Shown: positions 1-8,759 of the stretch, in pieces | Layout: each line of letters opens with the position of its first letter | Numbering within the stretch: position 1 is the first letter of the stretch | NCBI GenBank assembly: GCA_001632435.1 | Contig: KV424149.1 | Coordinates: 1-33,620 of the forward strand | From: Calocera cornea HHB12733 | Taxonomy: Eukaryota > Basidiomycota > Dacrymycetes > Dacrymycetales > Dacrymycetaceae | Length of the DNA stretch: 33,620 bases | Reading direction: 5' to 3' | Notes under the pieces: model-generated | What the model saw: only the letters and a program-made list of their open reading frames with translations | What the model was told of the DNA's origin: nothing | Databases searched by the model: none | Position numbers and translations under genes: made by a program

Positions 1-205
1 GGAGGTCGGGCTTGGGCCCCCCGACCTCCTGCCGGAGCAGAACGTGCGTTCGCTCCGGGGTTGCGTCGCGAACGCGAAGTTCGCGACGCGGCCAAAATGT
101 TGGATACGCGTCCCCCGACGGGGCGCGTATCTCAACAATGGTATTATCATTTCTCTTTTTTCTTCGCGTTCTGGATAGGTGAGGCGCGCCCCTATTGGGC
201 GCGCT
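1..205. repeat. Cluster of five consecutive hairpins
   Basis: Five inverted repeats stand one after another. The arms are 1-10/20-29 (10 bp perfect), 32-43/48-58 (11 bp with one bulged A, 4-nt loop), 63-73/79-89 (11 bp perfect, 5-nt loop), 99-123/120-136 (an imperfect stem built on GATACGCG/CGCGTATC with GTTG/CAAC below and a C4/G4 top), and 184-191/197-204 (8 bp perfect, then a T run). The arms differ in sequence from hairpin to hairpin, so this is repeated structure rather than one repeated unit. The first hairpin starts at base 1, so the cluster may extend beyond the window. I do not recognise the element; a terminal or subterminal region of a mobile element is one option. Confidence 0.75.
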
Positions 206-258
206 TTTTCACTTTGAATAATAATAATTATTCGTTGTTGAAACGACGTGTGTGCGTG

Positions 259-301
259 GGGGGTCCAAATGCCCCATTTGGACCCTGTGCAGCGCTTAGG
301 G
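259..301 (+). repeat. Hairpin-bearing direct repeat, left copy
   Basis: This 43-bp sequence recurs at 4516-4558 in the same orientation with one mismatch (C293 against T4550). It contains a perfect 11-bp inverted repeat, GGGTCCAAATG at 261-271 and CATTTGGACCC at 275-285, with a CCC loop, followed by TGTGCAG and a GCTTAGGG end. A hairpin about ten bases before a short 3' end recalls Helitron 3' termini, but the expected CTRR end is not present (CTTA instead), so the assignment stays open. Confidence 0.8.
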
Positions 302-459
302 TTGCTCAATATCAATCCAAAGCATTGGCCAAATGCAAATCAAGGTGAAGGCTCGATTCCACTGCTTGGGTTCTGGGCAGCACGGATGAACTGGGGTAAT
401 ACTGTGGCCGACGTGAGCATAACTACACTTGGTCTGAACTATACTCATGCAGTCTCTAG

Positions 460-2127
460 GAATACGAGCATCGCTCGCATTTGGAGTTTGCGCTTGACCG
501 CATTCAAGGCACGCGCCATGATACCCCACTGCAGCGAAGGGGAATTGTCTGCAAGCAAGTTGTTGCCACGCTTCTGGCTGAGGTCAAGAACCATGTGGTG
601 AAGCGCGCTAATATGGGCTACGATGTGTTGGAGAAAATGGCACAACGGCAGACCAGAATCGACCCGCATGGCTCAGCCGCCCAGCTGGCAGTGGTCCAAC
701 GTCAGCGAGCGGCCATGGAAGCTTGGACAGAGGCCGGTGGAGTGTGGGACAAGGACAAGGGTTACAAGCTGATCAACCGCGCCCTTGGCAATGGCACACC
801 TGCCGCTCCGACTTTCCCATGGTGTAACAACAAGAAGGTCTCAATCCACGATATCTGTGATCAACTTGTCAAAATGGCAGAAGGCAACGTGCGCATGGCT
901 ATTCCAGTCACCAGCCAGCATAGCGTTACCATTGCAGTACTCGAAGTCTCCATGCCAATGCTCTCCCAGCATTACCGTCTTACGATTGGTGGCAATTTCC
1001 GTGCTTGGCTCTGCAAAGGTCTTGCCCTTGCGCTTGAGCATGCACATGTAGACTTGCTCCCCTGGGCCTCCCGCACGGGCCGCTACCCCAGTGTTAAGGA
1101 GTGGGTGCGGGTCGACTATCAGACCAAGGAAGCAGAGCAAGCTCCGCAGCTGAGTGACGAGTTGGAACCGGAGGATGAAGAGGATGCGGTAGAGGCACAC
1201 ATCTTGCAGAACCAAATGCGCGATATGGAAGAAGGCGATGACTGGAGTGCGATTGACCCGATGAACGGCAAGTTCTACAGTGTTGAGCTCTCCCGCCGCA
1301 AGCTATCTGAAGAAATGCGAATCGGGATTGAGATCCACTGCACTGATAGTGGCCCGCAGCCTGAAGGAATGGACTTCCCAGAGGCATACAAGCGGTTGAA
1401 GAACAAGCTGATGCGGAATCTGAAGGACCCAATGTATCAGTACTTCATCTTCCTGGCCACTATATTTGCCCGCATCTACCCACGCTTCCGATACCTCAAA
1501 ATGTCAGCAGCTGAGGCAGGCCCGCTCAATACCGCAAAAAATATCCGGGATGCACAGCGACGTCTGAAAATCAACACTGCTCCACTCAAAGCAGGACAGC
1601 GGGACGTGAACAACCTCATTGGAATCTTCTTGCTGTTCTGTGTTTACCGCTCCACACCAAACATGCTGCAAGAGATCCGCCTCAAGACCAATGTGACACT
1701 CGATCAGTTCAAGAAGCGTGTTCACTCTAACAAGGATCAGAGCTGCCCGCTCTTCTGCAACTTTGGCCTGTATCGTGTGATTGGGAAGAATGCGAAGATG
1801 CTTGCAAATGGTGCACCGGAAGATGGCAACTTCTACTTCAAGACTCGGGGTGAGCTGCTTGAGGACTGGTCCCGCATCAGCGCCAAGTGGTCCGATCACA
1901 AGTATGTCGAAGTACTGGATGAATTGCTTGGCCCCGCAGAAGCCGAGTATTACCGCCTGCAAGGCAAATGTGGCCTCCCACCGCATCTTGAAAGTAGTCC
2001 GTCCATTCCGGATGCACTCTTAGACCGCCGCCATACTGGCTCTAGCACACCCCGTACTCGCACAGTCAACCTTGCAGCAGTCAACGCAGTAATCAGGGCC
2101 CAGAAGCGTAAGCGTGGGATGGATTAG
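460..2127 (+). CDS. Unrecognised 3' exon of about 555 residues, start codon not found
   Basis: A long open frame runs from just after an in-frame stop (TAG, 457-459) to TAG at 2125-2127. Protein-like sequence begins at 460, immediately after CTCTAG, which fits a 3' splice site, so an upstream exon probably carries the start. The first in-frame ATG is at 613, inside what looks like continuous protein. Visible traits are an acidic stretch (about 1155-1195, LEPEDEEDAVEAH), an aromatic-rich central part (YQYFIFLATIFARIYPRFRY), and a basic C-terminus (QKRKRGMD) that could be a nuclear signal. I recognise no catalytic motif or family. It lies between the two copies of the 43-bp hairpin repeat, so it may be cargo or a gene of a mobile element. 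Coding potential looks good; the 5' structure is unresolved. Confidence 0.6.
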   Translation, partial: EYEHRSHLEFALDRIQGTRHDTPLQRRGIVCKQVVATLLAEVKNHVVKRANMGYDVLEKMAQRQTRIDPHGSAAQLAVVQRQRAAMEAWTEAGGVWDKDKGYKLINRALGNGTPAAPTFPWCNNKKVSIHDICDQLVKMAEGNVRMAIPVTSQHSVTIAVLEVSMPMLSQHYRLTIGGNFRAWLCKGLALALEHAHVDLLPWASRTGRYPSVKEWVRVDYQTKEAEQAPQLSDELEPEDEEDAVEAHILQNQMRDMEEGDDWSAIDPMNGKFYSVELSRRKLSEEMRIGIEIHCTDSGPQPEGMDFPEAYKRLKNKLMRNLKDPMYQYFIFLATIFARIYPRFRYLKMSAAEAGPLNTAKNIRDAQRRLKINTAPLKAGQRDVNNLIGIFLLFCVYRSTPNMLQEIRLKTNVTLDQFKKRVHSNKDQSCPLFCNFGLYRVIGKNAKMLANGAPEDGNFYFKTRGELLEDWSRISAKWSDHKYVEVLDELLGPAEAEYYRLQGKCGLPPHLESSPSIPDALLDRRHTGSSTPRTRTVNLAAVNAVIRAQKRKRGMD

Positions 2128-2236
2128 GTGCTCCCACACACACCCGGATCCAAAGCGATAGGGTGTTTTCTTGTATTTTGCAAGTTGGCGATAATAAAAA
2201 TGGCTTCGATAATGCATCATTAAGGCCATTTGTGCA

Positions 2237-2266
2237 TGCCAAAAGTCTCACATAAGACTTTTGGCA
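2237..2266. repeat. TGCCAAAAGTCT palindrome, copy 1
   Basis: Perfect 12-bp inverted repeat TGCCAAAAGTCT / AGACTTTTGGCA with loop CACATA. The same arms recur at 2509-2538 and 3349-3378 with different loops. Confidence 0.85.
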
Positions 2267-2508
2267 ACACTAAATTACCTTAGCAAAGATGTTTTGCTTC
2301 AAGTCTAATGGTTGATTACCAAATAGGCCCTGAATTTGGTATTGTACTACGGTGATCACCAGTGTCTCAACATACTTTCTAAGCCTTGGCACACTAAGTA
2401 TGTGCTTTTGGAATGCATGTTGCAGAGATATACAAGAGCTCTTTGGAGTATTTCGGTGCTATTACAGACTTTAATGCCATGGAAACTACATTTCAACTCC
2501 TTGTGAAA

Positions 2509-2538
2509 TGCCAAAAGTCTTATATGAGACTTTTGGCA
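2509..2538. repeat. TGCCAAAAGTCT palindrome, copy 2
   Basis: Same 12-bp arms as copy 1, loop TATATG. The bases to its left (TTTCAACTCCTT then GTGAAA) resemble those left of copy 3, so the homology extends some 20 bp beyond the palindrome. Confidence 0.85.
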
Positions 2539-3348
2539 GGCAATTATTCCTCACAAGTGGCCAATATTTAGCCTTGGCAGCACAATTATGAGCTCTGATT
2601 ACTTGCCACACGTTATTTGTGCTCTGAGCGGGTAGCATGTACTATATTTTCCATTCATATTTATGTACTAGAGGCAGGCAGTTGTATATTTAAGGGATGT
2701 GCAGATGATCTGTCAAGTATTTGTGCATGATTTTGGCACACTTTTCCCTTCTAATATCTGAGTTTGGTAAGGTGTGCACCTTTTTAGAGCAGGTGCGGTG
2801 GAATCCTATGCTCGAGAGGTGTGCTACAATGTATTTTTGGGTTTTGTGGTCAAGTTTGGGAGTGTTTTGCCGCTGGATTGCATGCTCCAATGGCATGCAA
2901 CAGTAAATTAAGGCCATGTGCATGAAGTTGTTTAAGGGTTTCTAAGTGCATTGTGCCTCTAACGGCCATGTGATACGATATTTTAGTGTTATGCATGCAA
3001 CATATCTGGTATTTCCTGGGAACTTGGATGCTCTGCGCCTTTGACATAGTCCCTTTTGGTGTAAGGCAGGTAACTTTAGGCTCAACTCTGCTGTCATTGT
3101 GCCTAGCAATGGCGCGGAATGGTGTCTTTTAGAGAGTTGCGGGTAGTTTTCTTGGTGTTTGCAGATTGTTTATGCACTCCGGTGACATGCCAGTGCCTTA
3201 TTTTGTGTTGTGCGGGTCACTTTCATGTATTCATCTGATATTTCAGTACCCAAAAAGCTAATAGTTTACTTTGGTGATGTGCGGGTGAGTTTTAGGCTAC
3301 ATTTGGAGTAGTTCTGTAGTGTGAAACATGTTTCAACCCTTTGAGACG

Positions 3349-3378
3349 TGCCAAAAGTCTCACCCAAGACTTTTGGCA
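3349..3378. repeat. TGCCAAAAGTCT palindrome, copy 3
   Basis: Same 12-bp arms, loop CACCCA. It is preceded by TTTCAACCCTTTGAGACG, similar to the flank of copy 2. Confidence 0.85.
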
Positions 3379-4515
3379 AGGGATTTCTGCTCTGAATCAG
3401 GTATTGCGGAGGCATTGTGACCCTCTTCTGCTCTGCCAAGCCCAATAGCTATGCCCGGCAGTACTCAAAAAGGGTAGAAAGTAACTCTAATGCGGGCAAA
3501 ACACCCTATTAGATGCGTGTGTCGCAGGAGGAGTGTGCAGGATGCGGGCAGAGCGTGGGGTGTGGTGGTACCAGTGACAGCGGGCCGAGAGAGGGAGGTT
3601 GCAAGGAGCCGAAAGGCGCGAGCACTTGAGGCTGGCAAGGATGTGGCGCAGGGTGGGGGGGAATCTTGAAACCTTGCAAGGGGGTGTTGGGTCGGATAGA
3701 AGGTAGGGATTGGGGAGAGGGTATGCGGTGGATGACCTGCAGTATGGGTCAGCGTATGGCAGAGTGCGTGGAACATGGTACGCACCAGACACCCGTCCCA
3801 GTCTAAGCCTCGCCTAGCTCCACCCTCTATCGGATTGCCTTGTACTCTGCTGCGGGTGCGGCGCGAGGATGACGGGGCAGTTGGAATCTGCAAAGAGTAT
3901 CAGCAACAGAGGAAGGGAGGTAGGGAGGGTGCTCACTGTATGCGCCTGCTAGTCGCATGCTGGGTGAGCGGCCAATGTTGCGCTGTTGACCAGACCGCGT
4001 AGGATGAGCTAGGCTCATTGGCGACTGGGTAGATGGCAGGGAAGGGTGGGCAGGTGGGAGGAGGGGGGACAGCAGAGTAGTGGTGTGGAAGAGATGACTG
4101 GCAAGCGAGCTCGCTGTCTCAGGGTGCATTGTCGACGTCGGTCGCGTCGAGTGAGGGAGCAGATCGGTATCGTCCAACGTCGAATGAGCGTTACTGGACC
4201 GTTCCACAATGAAATTACGCCATTTCAAAGCGCAGTTGGCGAGTGGTTGGCATGCACGACAGCTTTGAGAAAGCCAAACGTCGCCAGGAGGAGAACTGAT
4301 CGTGTAAGCGTCGTTGCAGAATGTTGAAACGTCGGAGCGATGCCGCGCGCGAAACGTGCGAGGTGCGTCGGATGCGCCACTACAATGCTCAACAATGGCA
4401 TTGTCAACTCACAATATTATCGACGTTTCGGAAAGAGGAGAAGAGGGGCTTACCAACGCACTTTCAATAATTGCTGTAGATGCGCTGCTTGCTGAGGAAT
4501 CGGCGGGTGAGTAAA

Positions 4516-4558
4516 GGGGGTCCAAATGCCCCATTTGGACCCTGTGCAGTGCTTAGGG
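4516..4558 (+). repeat. Hairpin-bearing direct repeat, right copy
   Basis: Second copy of the 43-bp repeat at 259-301, same orientation. Hairpin arms are 4518-4528 and 4532-4542. The two copies are 4257 bp apart and enclose the coding region at 460-2127 and the three palindromes. Confidence 0.8.
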
Positions 4559-5506
4559 CCTACAAAAGTGACAGCCCTATAGAATGGGGAAGAGGGTAGG
4601 CGGCAAGATTGGACTTTGTTGGAAGGCGAATGGGCCTGGGGGGGCGGGGAGGGGTTGAGGGGCGGAGGGGATGGACAGGCACATCAGCAGGCAACCGGCG
4701 GGAGTGGTCATGTTGGTGCGGACAGGGTGTCTGCGCAGCCGCATAGAGATAGGATACCCTTAGATTTGGGGTTAGGGTTAGATGTAAGTCAAGGGTTAGG
4801 GTATGTGCTAACCCTGGTAGGGTACTGCAGGAAATGCTTTATTTCCTTTGTTAGTATTTCACATGAGCAAAGGTTACAATGCCAGAACTGAGTGTTTATG
4901 GGCTCAGATGTCCTGCACAGTCAATGTGAAGTGGAACAAGCCCTATGACCTCTGTTCATTCTGGTTCTGCTACCCAAACACTTGAAGGTTGTACGGCATA
5001 ATTGAAGTGACGTGGAGAGTCAATGACCCAGCCAATCAGGTTAGCCAGGGTAGGTGCAGAACGACGGTATTATGTTGGCTACGACTTCACAGGCTCACAG
5101 CGCAAGAAGATGAGTTGGTCATATTTCAGAGCCTGTGGCTGGAACACGGCGATAGAGGTTAGGGCGGTCTCGGTACGCGGTGGAAGTGACATGGCGAGGG
5201 CGAGTTGCGGTTCATTCACCCAAGGTGGGGGGAAGCCCCACTGCCAGTCATGACAGCGACGCAAGCGGAGAAAGGTGGTTGGAAAAGCCCAGATGCGTCA
5301 GGTGTGAACAACGCCTTACTCAAAGCCGGGAGATTTATTTGGGGGAACAGCCTTACTAGTTAGAGGCATTGACGCTACGTCTATACTGATGGCTCCATTT
5401 CAGTATCATCGGTATTACTGTAATTGTCTTGCTCCTCCCGTCTGCGGTCTTCTAGTTTGTATCGACCCAATTCGCAATGCGCCTCAAGAGGTTCGTTCGC
5501 TCTGGC
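4559..5506. other. Intergenic region with telomere-like traces
   Basis: No convincing gene is seen here; the open frames are short and G-rich. At 4767-4803 there are broken TTAGGG units (GGGGTTAGGGTTAG, then AGGGTTAGGG), followed by one inverted unit (CTAACCCT at 4808-4815). TTAGGG is the usual fungal telomere repeat, but this is too short and degenerate to be a telomere. Confidence 0.5.
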
Positions 5507-6744
5507 TCAAAGGGACTGTCCAATCGTTAGAAAGCTCAAGAGACCGATATGAGGCACCTGCCTCAGGAGGGCAAAGTCGTGTGGTACTGCAGGTGTAATA
5601 TCGAGCACAACCTGCTCTCTGGAGAGATACCGACGCATTCTGTCTGCTAGCATCTTCCCTTCGTCCAGAAATTGCTCATTATCGCCAACGGAAATGAATG
5701 TTCTGGGAAAGCCTTCAAATTCGGGCTCGATATTTCGACAAGAAGGCGAGATGTAGGCCATCTCCGGTGACATGCAGTCTTCAGGGCCACCGAGGAATGC
5801 CAAGTAGTCATAGGAGCCAGGCTCGACCTCGTCACCAAGATAATCGGCTTTCTTGTTGTCGAAGCGAGATATGCCGGGGTTAGAATGGGAACCAGACACA
5901 TCCAGCCATGCCGAAAGGAGAATGATGCCGCCCAGCTTTACCTGTTCCTCGTAAAGAAGGTATCGTGCAAGCGCCATGACGAGGTTGCCACCCGCCGAGT
6001 CTCCCAGGATAAACACGTTGTGGGATTGATATCCGAGAGCTATGAAGTGCTTGAACGCCGTAATGCTGTCGACCAGTGCAGTAGGGAACGGGTTGGTTGA
6101 CTTGCCCGCGCCGGGTGGTAGACTCGACAGGCGATAATCGACCGCACAGTATACGTCCACAGTTTTCGACGGAGTCGCTACAGTCAACGGGAGGAATGAC
6201 GTAACATCATCAGGATGAGCCGAATTGCCCTGTTCTAAATTTGGGCATGTTGCGGCTTAGACGGTGGGTGAATAGAACGTACCGCATATCCACCTCCATG
6301 CAATGATATCAAAAGTCGTACATCGCCCCTCTGACCTGGCTCTGGACGCTCCTTCTTGCCACTCCAGAACAGGGGTACGCTCACACTCTCAATCCCTCTT
6401 CTCGTAGCCCAATCCTTCACTTCGCCCTTGAGGTCGCCACGCCATGCTGGAGCCTCTTCATATCGTGCGCCCAGCTTGTCCAAGCGTGTCTGCACCACCT
6501 TAGGCGCAGGCATCACATTGATGACATCGCGGTAGTTGCCGGCGAATTGAACGAACCATCGTGTGAAGCCGACAACGACAGATCGAATAAACGAGTAGCG
6601 TGGATCAGCGCGGAGCGACGGTACCGTATTGGCTAGGAGTTGATACGGCAAGAAGAGGAGTAGGCCGTAAGCGAGGGACCCTGCGGCTCGAACACGACGA
6701 TAGAGGGTGTAGGGCGCAGAGTAGGAACTCGGCGGGATCGACAT
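5507..6744 (-). CDS. HSL-type alpha/beta hydrolase (lipase/esterase)
   Basis: Two exons on the minus strand, 6744-6283 and 6229-5507, with a 53-nt intron (GTACGT...AACAG) between two whole codons; predicted length 394 aa. I chose ATG 6744 because the longer frame begins only at a TTG. The HGGGY oxyanion-hole motif (about 149-153) ends exon 1. GDSAGG, with nucleophile Ser232, is in exon 2, with Asp337 (VGDNEQFLDE) and His371 (PHDF) completing the triad. This order is typical of the hormone-sensitive-lipase (alpha/beta hydrolase fold 3) family, which hydrolyses small or lipid esters. A hydrophobic N-terminal stretch (about residues 22-40, LAYGLLLFLPYQLL) suggests a membrane anchor, as in fungal steryl-acetate hydrolases, but the substrate cannot be read from the sequence. 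An alternative splice would insert a few residues after HGGGYA. Confidence 0.88.
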
Positions 6745-7056
6745 TGCGCCAGAACGTCGTCGTCCACTCAAGGAAAGTAGAAGACGGAGAGGCTTTCATG
6801 ATGACGATGTAAAGGGAAGATAGCAGACGGCAGAACGCATATGCGCGAGACATGTGCGAGTACGGAAACGAAGAACTCCCATTCTCGGTGCTTTCGTCGA
6901 CCCTCGGAGATTACTTCGGAGGACGATTCTTACTCGCGAGCCTTTACGCATCGACGGAAGGGTGTGTGTGCACTAAGTTGCACGCACCGGGTATAGTGAT
7001 AGGGATAGCCCAACCATCAAGAATAACCTAGAAAAACAGCGCGATACAAGAAACCC

Positions 7057-8383
7057 CTACGAAGCCTTCTCTGTTGAATCACTCTCTCCCTCAGCATTGG
7101 GCAGTTCCGACGGCGGCAGTAGTGACGGCGGAGTGGACACAGTACTGGGTTCCAAAGAGTCCTCCGAATCTCGCTGTGACGTGGATGGCGACAGCTCGGG
7201 CTTTTCGCTATCGTGTGAAGGCGGGGTTGTAGGTCGAGGTGGTTCCTCGCTGGCATGAGGGGTGGGCAGAGCATCCTCATCCATGCTGCCATGAGTGGAC
7301 GTTGTTGGCGTTTCGAGGAACTCTTCGTCCATCTTGACGCCATATGGCGTCCGCGCCTCCTCATAGTCGTCGTCTCGTCGCTCCAGCGTGACATACCCTA
7401 CGCAAGGGGTCAGAAGGACGGCTAAGTGGAGCAATGGAACATACCTTCAGGGACGATGCCAGTGGTACCGTCTTCATTCACCGCAATCACCCATCCCACT
7501 GGTCCGCATCTTGAGACGATGTGATACAGGCTGCCAGCGGCCATTGCCATCTCCGCAGGACCTTCGGGCACGAAGTCATATAGGCATCGATACCACCCGC
7601 TGGGAAACTCGGCTTCCAATAAGTCCTGTTCGTCGTCATACGAGGGATATGGACCGCGATCGTGCTGCAAAGAGTTGAGTGAAACAGGCTCACGGGGCCT
7701 CGGAAGGATGAACTCACGTCATTTTCCGGTTCCACTGCTTGACCAAATCCCCAGGTGGTCTGAAATGGTTCTGGCTTGGGCGAATGCTGTGGTTGAGGCT
7801 GGCCTTGTGCCTCCAGGCCCTTACCATAATGTCGCTCGTCGGTCTCGTCGTAAGCAAAGTCTCGGACCTTGATGGTGAATGTAGGTGATGTCGGGCTGTC
7901 GAGAGAGAAGGCTGACGAGGTGATGAAGTCGCCTAGTTGCATGTTGAATGAGGAGGTGCTCGATCGCAAGTCGGGTATGATGATGGTGGGTTCATCCAAG
8001 GGGGTTGGTGTGGGCTTATTGGGGGATGAGGTGGGGAGAGACAATGTCGAGGTCGATGACAGAGAGTGGCGGGTCTGCCGTAACGGCGTGCCGAGGAACG
8101 TCGCTGGCTGAGACGCGGTGCGTTTCTTGGTGGGCGTCGACGACGCGCTCCCCTGGGACTCTGCAATGGATAGCAGAGCAGACGAGGGGAGGTCTGAGGG
8201 CGAGGCGGAGCCCAGCAAGCTCGCGCTGGACTGTGAACGGAAATCCGAGTCGGATTCGAATACAGAGGATGACAATGGGAAAGGTGATGAAGGCGAGGTC
8301 GAACTGTCGCGTCTCCTGGCAGAATCGAGCTGAAGAGATGGTGGGCGGTGTACCGGTAATGGGTCGACGTCTGCCATGGACAT
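7057..8383 (-). CDS. SH3-domain protein
   Basis: Three minus-strand exons, 8383-7718, 7664-7445 and 7397-7057, joined by introns of 53 and 47 nt with consensus ends and matching phases; 408 aa. Residues 1 to about 220 are Ser/Pro/Thr-rich and probably disordered. A single SH3 domain spans about 246-301: it starts WYRCLYDF (ALYDY-like), has the GW of the specificity pocket (VGWVIA) and ends GIVPEGYVTL, where the last intron splits the Gly codon before the Tyr. The C-terminal 110 residues are again acidic and Ser/Pro-rich. SH3 domains bind proline-rich peptides, and a scaffold in polarity or signalling is likely. One SH3 in a disordered chain recalls yeast Nbp2, but I cannot assign orthology. 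Confidence 0.85.
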
Positions 8384-8759
8384 TTGAGCTGCGTCTGGGA
8401 GATGGCGATGGTTGGCGGTGGAAGAGAGCGCGCACGAGCCCGACTGTGTGCGCGAGTCCCGGGGCGCACGCGAGACGCTTGTTTTGGGGCCGTAAAGGCC
8501 ACAGTAAGATCCCGCTCATGCCTGCCAGATGCTCCCGGCCACCGACAGGCTCCGAGTCTGTGGTGCCCGGGTCCCTTACGTCCCTCGCATGAGCAAACAC
8601 CGTGCAAAGAACTTTGGGTTCATCTTCGGCCCCCTATGCTATATTTCCGTACATGCTATATGGCTAGGTTGTACTACATTTACGGCTCTCCCGGTGGATG
8701 GTTCTTCGTTGCACGCCCGTCCTTGACCCGAAGCGCCCAGCCAGCGGACCTGCTGCAAT
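8384..8759. other. Intergenic, between two minus-strand genes
   Basis: This should hold the 5' flank of the SH3 gene and the 3' end of the 810-aa gene. I see no further gene, tRNA or repeat in it. Confidence 0.5.

Larger units (their letters stand above)
2128..4515. other. Long noncoding stretch with palindromes
   Basis: About 2.4 kb follows the 460-2127 coding region. The first 1.35 kb is AT-richer than the genes in this window and broken by stops in all frames. The rest (about 3480-4500) is G-rich on this strand and gives only low-complexity minus-strand frames without protein character. The recognisable features are three copies of one palindrome (listed separately). Confidence 0.6.

Noticed and set aside
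3465..4228. Minus-strand frames of 100-140 codons
   Set aside because: They are His/Pro/Ser/Thr-rich and overlap in two frames; the composition explains them.
259..4558. Calling the 4.3-kb block an autonomous Helitron
   Set aside because: No Rep or helicase domain is present and the end is CTTA rather than CTRR. Only the hairpin near a possible end fits.
4767..4815. A true telomere or telomere fusion
   Set aside because: Only a few broken units are present and ordinary sequence continues on both sides.
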